Shown here piece by piece: positions 30,501-36,612 of a stretch of DNA of 64,000 bases. Both the position numbers and the translations under genes were made by a program. Position 1 is the stretch's first letter. Each line of letters starts with the position of its first letter. The DNA lies in assembly GCF_900240945.1 (NCBI RefSeq), contig NZ_OESG01000013.1, positions 2,129,621 through 2,193,620 on the forward strand, in the 5' to 3' direction. Source of the stretch: Mycobacterium sp. 3519A (lineage in GTDB: Bacteria > Actinomycetota > Actinomycetes > Mycobacteriales > Mycobacteriaceae). The notes beneath the pieces were generated by a model. The model had not been told where the DNA came from and searched no databases. It saw only the letters and a list, made by a program, of their open reading frames with translations.

Positions 30501-30761
30501 CTCCTCGAAACCGGTCGACCCGGCGAGATCGGCGAACATGACGGTCACGGTCTTACGTACCGGACCCACATCCGGAACATCCTGTGCCACGGTGCTTTCC
30601 AGGGGCGCTCCGCAGCCGCGGCAGAAGCGGGCGGTCGCGCTGGCCTCCACGCCACATGTCACACAGACGCGGGCCATTGACGCGCCGCACCCCTCGCAGT
30701 ACCGGGCGTCCTCTTCATTGGCGGTACCGCATGCCGCGCACCGACGGCGCTGTTCGACCAT
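24375..30761 (-). CDS. Giant zinc-ribbon / class III cyclase / STAND ATPase / tandem NTF2-like protein
   Basis: 2128 residues. In order: two zinc ribbons (CAACG...CEGCG and CVTCG...CRGCG, residues 8-51); class III nucleotidyl cyclase domain (about 70-243); AAA/STAND ATPase with Walker A GDPGVGKS (285-292) and Walker B VLVVFDDIQWAD (381-392); a helical, TPR-like stretch to about 1070; then four tandem units of about 272 residues to the end. The cyclase looks catalytically complete: metal Asp78 and Asp122, base-selecting Lys118 and Asp186, transition-state Asn193 and Arg197. Each tandem unit looks like two NTF2/SnoaL-type folds. The start was set at MVEQRRRCAACG, 2 bp after the kinase-like gene; the frame stays open 48 codons further upstream. 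It overlaps msrB by 4 bp. Probable role: a cAMP-type signal switch with a large ligand-sensing array; this is inference. Confidence 0.88.
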   Translation of the reverse strand: MVEQRRRCAACGTANEEDARYCEGCGASMARVCVTCGVEASATARFCRGCGAPLESTVAQDVPDVGPVRKTVTVMFADLAGSTGFEEKVDAETAREVIGRYHDLLRSTARRHRAGVTKYIGDGFMAVWGVPEIGPDDAAHAVEAAVDLQERFVDLAERVAATHRVDLALRVAVNTGEVVVGAGDADLVGDALNVGARLEAECPRGHVVVGEETWRSTRGRHTYEALGEVPVKGRTAPVAVYRWLGRRSETDTAPFVGRSDEMRRLVAVLDDAITARAARMVTVVGDPGVGKSRLAAEFIAARSDARVVEARCDIEGTVALAPLIETLRDHDLKSDVPADIPERDRLLRDLNGLATGVAGSVEENFWALRRLIEVLAADAPVLVVFDDIQWADALLLDFIEHLVEWVQETPVLVLALARPELREMRPDLVTASRWVAEAVHLDGLDAADTAELVVKVLGTTALPSDLLGRLPSSTGGNPLFLRELIGMLVHDGVLVEQPSGWRLTIDVDAISIPPTIQALLASRLERLDATDRRILEVASVVGSDFSPAAVGALAGGLRGVMLSLNRLRLLELVQPSGSYIGDEPVWRFHHVLIRDVAYRRLLKSDRADLHERLADWVDAGGPSAAFDADEMIARHLEAAHSYRAELGSPQAHCRELALRAARRYAVSSRRALDRDELVSAGTQAARGAALAAADDAVHAELLLIGCEAFLSAGDVAAGAPLVDELDRISGDTLAPWAICYRCQFLVYTEPERLLEVDERLQSAIDEFGRRNDAAGLAKAHRVRAGARARLGRIGDCEVDLFEALIAARRSADHRQITAALGAAPSAALWGPSPVPKAGGRCLDVVRMQRMTTAAPSLEATSLRCLAVLEMLRGRPDKARTMLADARQVVADLGLRHGLMETELFAGIIESMQGDFVAAEPHFRTALEGLDALGVGADAGQAAALLARSVLAQGRVDEADRYATESERLAGRNLKTAIAWRAARAEILAAQRRYDEAAVMARDAVAVAAGTDLVLDHAEACLVLSRVLEAAGDGKGSSVARADADRLYAAKEVASGLGRPVDQAAPLSVEPVAASRLAVRNRASEKLDAVWQAYRTGDVDGAVADFSDHFAYDDRRRFGGYPVMGVSGIRAAAERARDQYPYIKWRTLAVRGERLELRWIHMSDDAGNESTTLNVFEVDNPEQVDYWGRFDEDDFEGAYRELESRYATGEGAEFATGTAASTEVTMRINAGDFDRVFGELLTPDMRVENRTMSGFPDRSLTDLRAAFGQLNEMVTSARMWTSAICWLSPACAVTRVDREAVGPNAEKFAWTRLIVIEVSQGRLGSMCEFEVTDESSAFAYAEARVRASRSRVAMTNRASRTNELAWQAMRNRDIDALMAIYADQFVYEDRRRLAGDPVTDHAGMRAAVARVLDQYSDFEMRVLAVRGERLELSWSRWSDTTGNQTTYLHVHEFDGDGRVVYDGRFDEDDFESAYRELERRYYAGEGAAFAAAGAVATDYVMAYNRGDFDRMLEELTTPGMRFENRSQSVFPDRSIAEFRASIEELSSMVTRARQWHSVICWLSPTCCVTRSEREALGRDGEQYRWTWIYVSEIRDGQATTLCQFDIDDEQAALAYADELMRASTSRLTVANRASRTMRTLVAAMNANDLEATLKCLSDGFTYDDRRRLAGAPLGDSRAAMARILAQYNHFEMRTIAVRGQRLLFFSSRWADDAGNATSHLHVQEIDDDGRIEYEARFDEDDFVSAYCELERRYHAGEGAAFAESGALRTEWMVALNRGEFDRLTGELATPDAWLENRSGSAFSDGSLAEVCASLEQLAEMMASVRTWSSAVCPLSPTCFVSRQEREAVGKDGEEYSWTRIFVTEARDGRLAFSCQFDIDDEEAAFAYAEEKARTTACRLAVTNRAKLTWDAAKRRMQARDSAAAAAMYAEQFTYDDRRRLGGPPIDDVRTAQQRILEQYDRFEGRSLAVRGEGLHLGWTRWSNDSGFETSYLIVHEVDEHGRFVYEGRFDDDDFEGAYRELERRYYAGEGAGFAEAGEAQTEWLITLNSSAATAAMSRTWLSALLWVSSACCVNRIEREAVGRDGEPYTWTRLIVVEFRNSQMTLKREFDVTDEAAAFAYVAKRASVES

Positions 30762-30763
30762 GG

Positions 30764-31831
30764 TCAGTCCGGCCTCAGCGAGAAGCCGTCGTGGTCCTCG
30801 ATCGCCGTGACGGCGCGGTCGAGCATCGAGTGGAGCAGATTCAATTGGCGGTCGTTGGCGATGTCGATTCGGCCAGCGCCGATCACCGGATAGCTGAAGC
30901 ACCACGCGGTGGCCAGCCGGTAGTCGTGACGCAATTGTTCTGCAGGGTAACCGATTCCGTGCTCAGCAAGACGCTCGGTGTACCGTTGCAGCAGCCGGTC
31001 CTCGCAGCTGCGCCTGGTATCGGCGGTGAGGCTCTGGCTCAGGAAGTAGCCGACGTCGTAGGCGCCGCGACCTTTCGCGGTGAGCTGCCAGTCCAACGCC
31101 GTCAGCGGTGGGTCGTCGGCTTCGACGGCGAAGAACAGTTGGTCAAGCCGCAGATCGCCGTGCAGGAAGGTGCGCGGCGGACGTGTCAGCTCGGTCAGTA
31201 GCCACGGTATCAGCGACGGCATTCGCTCACCGAAATCCCGTGCTGCAGAGGATAGTTCGGCTCCGACGCGGTCGAGGAAAACCGGCCAGCCCGCCGTGAA
31301 GTTGCTGACCGCCACTTCCGGGAACGGTCCGGTGTTGTACGGCGTCAACCAGGACAGCGACTCCAGGCGATCGTTGTGCCACCAGTGGGCGTGGTGTCGG
31401 GCGATGGCGTCGATGACGATCTCGGCGTCCGCCGCGGCGCATCCGACGGTCTGGTCGGCGGTCCGAAGCCTCTGCAGGTCTTCGAGCACCAGGACGAAGT
31501 CGTGCGTGGCGTCGTCGAAGGCTGCGAAATACGGCCTTGCCGGCGGTAGCGGATTCGCAGTGCCGATCTGTTCGTAGAACCGCACTTCGCGTAGATAGAA
31601 GTCGGCCGCTTCGCAGATGTACTTGCGGGCTCGGGTGTCCAGCGTCGGCAGTTTCACGACAACCGACGCCGGCAGGTCGGGGTCGCCGTCGAGATGAGCG
31701 CGGAACAACCGGCCGAGTAGTCCGATGCCGATCGCGATCTGCTCGACTTCGCACGCGCGGACGTCGGCCTGTAACGCGTCGCTGAGCCACGCAGGCGTCA
31801 TGGTAAGGGGATCGACGGGAATAGTCGGCAT
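30764..31831 (-). CDS. Aminoglycoside phosphotransferase/EcKinase-like protein
   Basis: A 355-residue kinase-fold protein. Visible are an N-lobe segment with VVVKLPT (ATP Lys), an acidic helix YLREVRFYEQI, the hinge DFVLVLEDL, catalytic loop LHGDLRLDQLFF and a DFG-equivalent LDWQL. In the catalytic loop the usual metal-binding Asn (HGDxxxxN) is Gln. The ATG at 31831 has AAGGGG 8 nt upstream; longer alternatives begin with ATG at 31837 or TTG at 31861. It ends 2 bp before the giant cyclase-ATPase gene, forming an operon with it and msrB. Substrate unknown; relatives phosphorylate small molecules. Confidence 0.8.
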   Translation of the reverse strand: MPTIPVDPLTMTPAWLSDALQADVRACEVEQIAIGIGLLGRLFRAHLDGDPDLPASVVVKLPTLDTRARKYICEAADFYLREVRFYEQIGTANPLPPARPYFAAFDDATHDFVLVLEDLQRLRTADQTVGCAAADAEIVIDAIARHHAHWWHNDRLESLSWLTPYNTGPFPEVAVSNFTAGWPVFLDRVGAELSSAARDFGERMPSLIPWLLTELTRPPRTFLHGDLRLDQLFFAVEADDPPLTALDWQLTAKGRGAYDVGYFLSQSLTADTRRSCEDRLLQRYTERLAEHGIGYPAEQLRHDYRLATAWCFSYPVIGAGRIDIANDRQLNLLHSMLDRAVTAIEDHDGFSLRPD

Positions 31832-31929
31832 ACGCATCGCCCCCCTTGCGGCGCCCCCCAAAGCGAATCAATCGTACGAGATGACGGGGCCATCGGGACC
31901 GTTACCGCGCACGCCGTCGTTGTGTTGGC

Positions 31930-31943
31930 AAAGAACGTTCTTT
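31930..31943. promoter_or_regulatory. Perfect 14-bp palindrome in divergent cyclase promoter region
   Basis: AAAGAACGTTCTTT is self-complementary over all 14 positions and lies in the intergenic region between the kinase-giant cyclase operon and the LuxR-type cyclase regulator. It is a good operator candidate for control of both. It does not match the CRP consensus. Confidence 0.5.
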
Positions 31944-31945
31944 AA

Positions 31946-31965
31946 CGAGCAGACGCAAAAGTCCC
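31946..31965 (+). repeat. Solitary arm of the AGCAGACGCAAA hairpin family
   Basis: CGAGCAGACGCAAAAGTCCC repeats one arm of the hairpins at 9947-10004 and 40051-40104 but has no matching second arm nearby. It looks like a decayed or truncated copy. Confidence 0.5.
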
Positions 31966-32044
31966 TATGTGGGTCCAGCTCGCGCCGCTCGAGTAGGCCA
32001 TTTGGCCGATGTTTCCCCGCGCCCGCAGCCTCATGCTGGCTAAC

Positions 32045-35000
32045 ATGAGCCAGACCGACTGGAGCGACCTTGGCATGACCGATCTACTGCCAACGGGCAT
32101 GGTGACGTTGCTTCTTGCCGACGTCGAAGGCTCCACGCGGCTTTGGCAGAGCCAGTCCGAAGAGATGACGAACGCGGTTGCCCGCCTCGACGTGGTACTC
32201 GCCGACATCGTCGCCAAGCATCACGGCGTTCGTCCCGTCGAACAAGGCGAAGGGGACAGCTTCGTGCTCGCGTTCGCCCGCGCCAGCGATGCGGTGGGGT
32301 GTGCATTAGATCTGCAGTTGACGCCGCTGGCGCCGCTGCGACTGCGCGTCGGCGTGCACACCGGCGAGGTGCAGTTGCGCGACGAAGCCAACTACATGGG
32401 TTCGACGATCAACCGCACTGCGCGGCTGCGGGATTTGGCCCACGGTGGCCAAACGGTGCTGTCCGGGGTGACCTACGAGATGGTGGCGGAGCGACTTCCG
32501 GACGGGGCGTGGGTGCGTGAGCTCGGTTCTCATCCGCTGCGGGATCTACCCCGTCCCGAGCGGGTGGTCCAGTTGTGTCATCCCGACCTACACAACGAGT
32601 TCCCGCCGCTGCGGGTCACGAACGTCGCTTCAGCTCACAATCTTCCGGCGCAACTCACCAGTTTCGTCGGCCGCAGCGCTCAAATGGCCGCTGTCCGAAG
32701 CCTTCTCGACGAGAACCGGTTGGTGACATTGACCGGTGCCGGCGGTGCAGGCAAGACTCGGTTGGCGATCGAAGTCGCAAGCCAACTCCCTGTTCCCGAT
32801 GGGGTCTGGTACGTCGACCTGGCGCCGATCACACATCCCGAAGTGGTCCTTGTCGCGATGGCGCGCGCACTGGGATTGCCTGACCAACCGGGCCGCTCGA
32901 CCGACGACACACTGATTCGCTTCATCGGTGACCGGCACCTGCTGATCGTGCTCGACAACTGCGAGCACCTGCTGGATGCCTGCGCGTCGGCCATCGGGAC
33001 GCTCCTCGGCGCGTGCCCGGAATTGAAACTGTTGACGACCAGTCGTGAACCGCTTGGGATTCCGGGCGAAGTGACGTTTGTCGTGCCGTCGCTGTCGCTT
33101 GAGGACGAGGCGATCCAGCTGTTCATTGACCGGGCACGTCGTGCGCAGCCGGAATTCATGGTCACCGAAGACAATGCCGCGACGCTGGGCGAGATCTGCC
33201 GACGGCTCGACGGTATGCCGCTGGCCATCGAACTGGCCGCGGCGCGGGTGCGGGCGCTGACGCTCGACGAAATCCTGGACGGGCTGCACGACCGCTTCCG
33301 ACTGCTGACCGGCGGTGCGCGCCGGGCGGTGCGACGTCAGCAGACGCTGCACGCGTCGGTGGACTGGTCGCATGCGTTGTTGACCGACGCTGAGCGCGCG
33401 TTGTTCCGTCGATTGGCGATGTTCCTCGGCGGGTTCGGCCTGGAGGCCGCGCACGCCGTCGCCGGTGACGACGGAGTGGAGCGCTACCAGGTGCTCGACC
33501 TACTCAGCCTGCTTGTCGACAAGTCGCTTCTGACAGCTGAAAACGTTAGCGGCAGAACGCAATACCGATTGCTGGAAACCATGCGGCAATATGCCCTGGA
33601 GAAGCTCGGCGAATCGGGTGAGACAATCGAGATCGGCAACCGCCACCGCGACTACTACACCGCGTTGGCCGCCGGGCTTGATTCACCGAAGGGCGTCGGC
33701 GATGCGCAGCGCCTGGAGCATGTGCAAGCCGAGTTCGACAACCTCAGGGGCGCGTTCGCCTGGAGTCTCGAGAACGACGAGAGCGAACCCGCCCTGCGCC
33801 TCGCGACGTCACTGTTACCGCTGTGGTTTTCTCGGTGGCGCAATCGTGAAGGTCTTGCGTGGCTCGCGGCCGCACTTGCCGCAGAGGCGCCGCAGGATGA
33901 TCCGGCGCGGGTGCGAGCGCTTGCCTACCAGGGCATGCTGCAGTGCTTCACCGGAGTCGCCGAGGGTGAACAGATCGTCGACGAGGCGCTCAACCTGGCG
34001 CGGCAGACGGGAGACTCCGACGTCATCATCAGCGCCCTCGTCGCGCACGGTGTGGGCCACGCCCAGAACGCTGATGTAGCCGCAGCCGATTTTCGCGAGG
34101 CCGCCGCTCTCGCACGCGAACTCGACGATCGGTGGCGACTTAGTCAAGTTTTCGGGTGGCAGGTGATGGCGGCGATGGCAGTAGGAGATCATGCTGCCAT
34201 CGAAGCGGTGGCGCAGGAAGGTAGCGCTCTCGCCGACGCGATCGGGGACGGCTACACCGCGCGGATATGCCGACTGGCTGTCTGCAACGCTCACACGTTC
34301 CGAGGGGAGGTCAGGCAAGCGGTCGAGAAACTGCGTGATGCACTCGCAGAAGCCGCGGCGGCGCGCGATCCGTTCTGCCAGTTGACCGCCCAGCTGAACC
34401 GTGTCTTCGCGTTGGCTTGGCAGGGCGACGTGGACCGAGCGCAAGAGGTGCTGGATGTGCTCCTCAACTTCCGGGTCTCTCTCGGCGACCTCGTCGACCG
34501 CGTCGTGCACTCGGGGATAGGGCTTGTCAAGCAGGCGGCGGGCGACGCTGTTGCGGCGCGCGAGGCCTACGCAGTGGCACTGCAGCGCACGCCACTGACA
34601 CCCCAGACGGTGTCCACATATGTGGTTGCGCCGTTACCGCTGTTGGCCTGTGAAGAATTCACGGCGGCCCGCCGTCTAGCGGACGAAGTCGTGGCAGCGT
34701 CGACGGGTATCTCACTGGTAGCGGGGTTAGCGGCACGGGCGCGCGTCGCCCTCGCGCAAGGCGAACTCGAACAGGCCGAGCGCGACGCCCGCGAGGCGTT
34801 GGCGCTCGGCGCCGAACGCCACGGCTATGTGATGATTCCCGACGCGTTCGAAGCTCTCGGCTACCTCGCGGGCGACGCGGGTAGTTACCGGGAAGCAGCA
34901 CGACTGTTCGGGATGGCCGACGCCGCCCGGCGGCAGACGGGTATCAGTCGATTCAAAATATTCGAGGCTGACCATGTGACGCGGCTCGCTGGTGTCCGAG

Positions 35001-35305
35001 ACAGCCTGGGGGAGGATGACTTTCAAGCGGCATGGGACGAGGGCGCAACGCTGACCATCGAGGAGGCGATCGCCTACGTCGGCCGAGGCCGCGGTGAACG
35101 CAGGCGGCCGACGAAGGGCTGGGACTCGCTGACCCCGACAGAACTCGACGTAATCCGGCTGGCCTGTGACGGCCTGGGCAACAAGCAAATTGCCACCCGG
35201 CTCTTCGTGTCGCCGCGTACCGTGCAGGCGCACCTGTCGCACGTCTACTCGAAGCTAGGTGTCACCTCACGTGTGCAACTGGCGCAGGAGGCCAGCAGAC
35301 ACTAA
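32045..35305 (+). CDS. Cyclase-homology / NB-ARC-type ATPase / LuxR-family regulator
   Basis: 1086 residues from the ATG at 32045 (an ATG at 32075, with GGAG upstream, is an alternative). Domains: cyclase homology domain (about residues 15-180), STAND/NB-ARC ATPase with Walker A LTGAGGAGKTRLA and Walker B LLIVLDNCEHL, a helical TPR-like region, and a C-terminal LuxR helix-turn-helix (LTPTELDVIRLACDG, NKQIATRLFVSPRTVQAHL). The cyclase domain has metal Asp residues (LLADVEGSTR, GEGDSF), but the base-selecting positions are Gln and Asn instead of Lys and Asp, as known for M. tuberculosis Rv0386. Divergent from the giant cyclase operon. Its stop overlaps that of convergent aftC. Confidence 0.88.
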   Translation: MSQTDWSDLGMTDLLPTGMVTLLLADVEGSTRLWQSQSEEMTNAVARLDVVLADIVAKHHGVRPVEQGEGDSFVLAFARASDAVGCALDLQLTPLAPLRLRVGVHTGEVQLRDEANYMGSTINRTARLRDLAHGGQTVLSGVTYEMVAERLPDGAWVRELGSHPLRDLPRPERVVQLCHPDLHNEFPPLRVTNVASAHNLPAQLTSFVGRSAQMAAVRSLLDENRLVTLTGAGGAGKTRLAIEVASQLPVPDGVWYVDLAPITHPEVVLVAMARALGLPDQPGRSTDDTLIRFIGDRHLLIVLDNCEHLLDACASAIGTLLGACPELKLLTTSREPLGIPGEVTFVVPSLSLEDEAIQLFIDRARRAQPEFMVTEDNAATLGEICRRLDGMPLAIELAAARVRALTLDEILDGLHDRFRLLTGGARRAVRRQQTLHASVDWSHALLTDAERALFRRLAMFLGGFGLEAAHAVAGDDGVERYQVLDLLSLLVDKSLLTAENVSGRTQYRLLETMRQYALEKLGESGETIEIGNRHRDYYTALAAGLDSPKGVGDAQRLEHVQAEFDNLRGAFAWSLENDESEPALRLATSLLPLWFSRWRNREGLAWLAAALAAEAPQDDPARVRALAYQGMLQCFTGVAEGEQIVDEALNLARQTGDSDVIISALVAHGVGHAQNADVAAADFREAAALARELDDRWRLSQVFGWQVMAAMAVGDHAAIEAVAQEGSALADAIGDGYTARICRLAVCNAHTFRGEVRQAVEKLRDALAEAAAARDPFCQLTAQLNRVFALAWQGDVDRAQEVLDVLLNFRVSLGDLVDRVVHSGIGLVKQAAGDAVAAREAYAVALQRTPLTPQTVSTYVVAPLPLLACEEFTAARRLADEVVAASTGISLVAGLAARARVALAQGELEQAERDAREALALGAERHGYVMIPDAFEALGYLAGDAGSYREAARLFGMADAARRQTGISRFKIFEADHVTRLAGVRDSLGEDDFQAAWDEGATLTIEEAIAYVGRGRGERRRPTKGWDSLTPTELDVIRLACDGLGNKQIATRLFVSPRTVQAHLSHVYSKLGVTSRVQLAQEASRH

Positions 35306-36591
35306 GCCGGCACCGGCTCCTTCTGCTTCACCCACACCGGGTCGATGCCGTCGTCGAGGCGGCCGTCGGCCTTGGCGTCGAGATAGCGGAAGTAGAGCAC
35401 GCTGAACACCACGATGAGCATCAGACACCAGCCGTAGGTGAACTTCATGTACTCCAAGTACCGCCCGGTCGTCGGCCAGTGACCGAGCAGCCACCGGTCG
35501 GCGCTCATGAACCCGTAGATCGCAAGCCACGCAGGCCAATTGCGGATCACCGAGTTGGGTAGCACCACCGTCATCAGGAACGGGAACAGCATCATCGAGT
35601 AGTAGCCCTGGCCCAGCGACAGCACCAGATACGACGTGATCAGCAGCACGCCCGATGACGTCGCCATCCAGAACAGCGGGTCGCGGGTGCGGTAGTAGCG
35701 GTACAGCAGCCACAGGCTGACCACGGCCAGCGCCAGGAACGCGAAGCGCAGCAACAGGATCAGCCACGGTGGCAGACCGTAGTAGGTGCCGTTGCCGTCG
35801 ATCGAACTGTTGAAATAGTCGCGCGTTTTGAAGATGTACCGCAGCGTGCCGGTGACGAAGTTCATCGGGTCGGCGACCAACGGCCACGCGACCGCGTTGA
35901 AAATCAGCGGCATCAGGAACGCGGTCACCAGCGCGCGCCACTGCCGGTTCAGCAGCGGCAGCAACAGCAGCGGCCCCAGCAGCGGTTTGACCACCAGCGT
36001 CAGCCCGATCGCCACCCCGGCCCACCACTGGTGGTTGACCTTGCCGTCGAGCAGCCACCGGAAGAACAGCACCTCCAGCAGCAGGATGCAACCGTTGATG
36101 TTGCCGAAAACCAGTGTGTTGACCACGCTTTCGGTGCAGAACATCGCGACGAGCAGCGCCGGCAACGCCACCGACGTCCACGAGAATTTGAACAACTGCA
36201 CCAGCAGAACCGCCGCGATGATGATCGCGATCGTGTTGAACGTGATGAACCAGTAGCGCGACGCGTCGACGGGCAGGTAGCCGAACGGCGCCATGATCAG
36301 CGTCCCACCCGGCGGATACAGGTAGTGCGGGTCCACGTAATCGAAGTGCTCGTTGTAGATGTCCCAGCCCTTTTTGAAGTTGACGACCGCGCGGTACACC
36401 GGACCGTAGTCATCGGTGATGTAGCCGTTGGTGGCCAACACGTAGCTGCGGTGGATGATCATCAGGATCGCCACCGGCCACAGGATGGACCGCAGCACGA
36501 CTGCGACGCTTGGCGCTGAGGTTCGGGGCGCGAACGCCTTCAACAGGCCGGTTCGAATGGAGTCAAGAGCCGCCACCAGCGCACCGTACAC
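35302..36591 (-). CDS. aftC: Arabinofuranosyltransferase AftC (GT-C, GT87-like)
   Basis: A 429-residue polytopic membrane protein with about ten to eleven hydrophobic segments. The first extracytoplasmic loop has the acidic GT-C signature ITDDYGPVYRAVVNFKKG, and YLYPPGGTLIMAPFGYL follows. The position matches Rv2673 of M. tuberculosis, AftC, the alpha(1-3) branching transferase of arabinogalactan and lipoarabinomannan that uses decaprenyl-phospho-arabinose. Starts with GTG, 21 bp behind the lipoprotein-hydrolase gene. Its TAG stop overlaps the convergent LuxR regulator's TAA by two bases. Confidence 0.9.
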   Translation of the reverse strand: MYGALVAALDSIRTGLLKAFAPRTSAPSVAVVLRSILWPVAILMIIHRSYVLATNGYITDDYGPVYRAVVNFKKGWDIYNEHFDYVDPHYLYPPGGTLIMAPFGYLPVDASRYWFITFNTIAIIIAAVLLVQLFKFSWTSVALPALLVAMFCTESVVNTLVFGNINGCILLLEVLFFRWLLDGKVNHQWWAGVAIGLTLVVKPLLGPLLLLPLLNRQWRALVTAFLMPLIFNAVAWPLVADPMNFVTGTLRYIFKTRDYFNSSIDGNGTYYGLPPWLILLLRFAFLALAVVSLWLLYRYYRTRDPLFWMATSSGVLLITSYLVLSLGQGYYSMMLFPFLMTVVLPNSVIRNWPAWLAIYGFMSADRWLLGHWPTTGRYLEYMKFTYGWCLMLIVVFSVLYFRYLDAKADGRLDDGIDPVWVKQKEPVPA

Positions 36592-36612
36592 CGATCAACC
36601 CGCAGGCCCGTG

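Noticed and set aside
29215..30680. Plus-strand frames of 293 and 412 codons opposite the giant gene
   Set aside because: Shadow composition, no domain and no start signals. The opposite strand encodes cyclase and ATPase motifs.
31946..31970. GGGACTTTTGCGTC on the minus strand as a DosR box (10 of 14 matches)
   Set aside because: The sequence is better explained as an arm of the AGCAGACGCAAA hairpin family, and the neighbouring genes are not dormancy genes.
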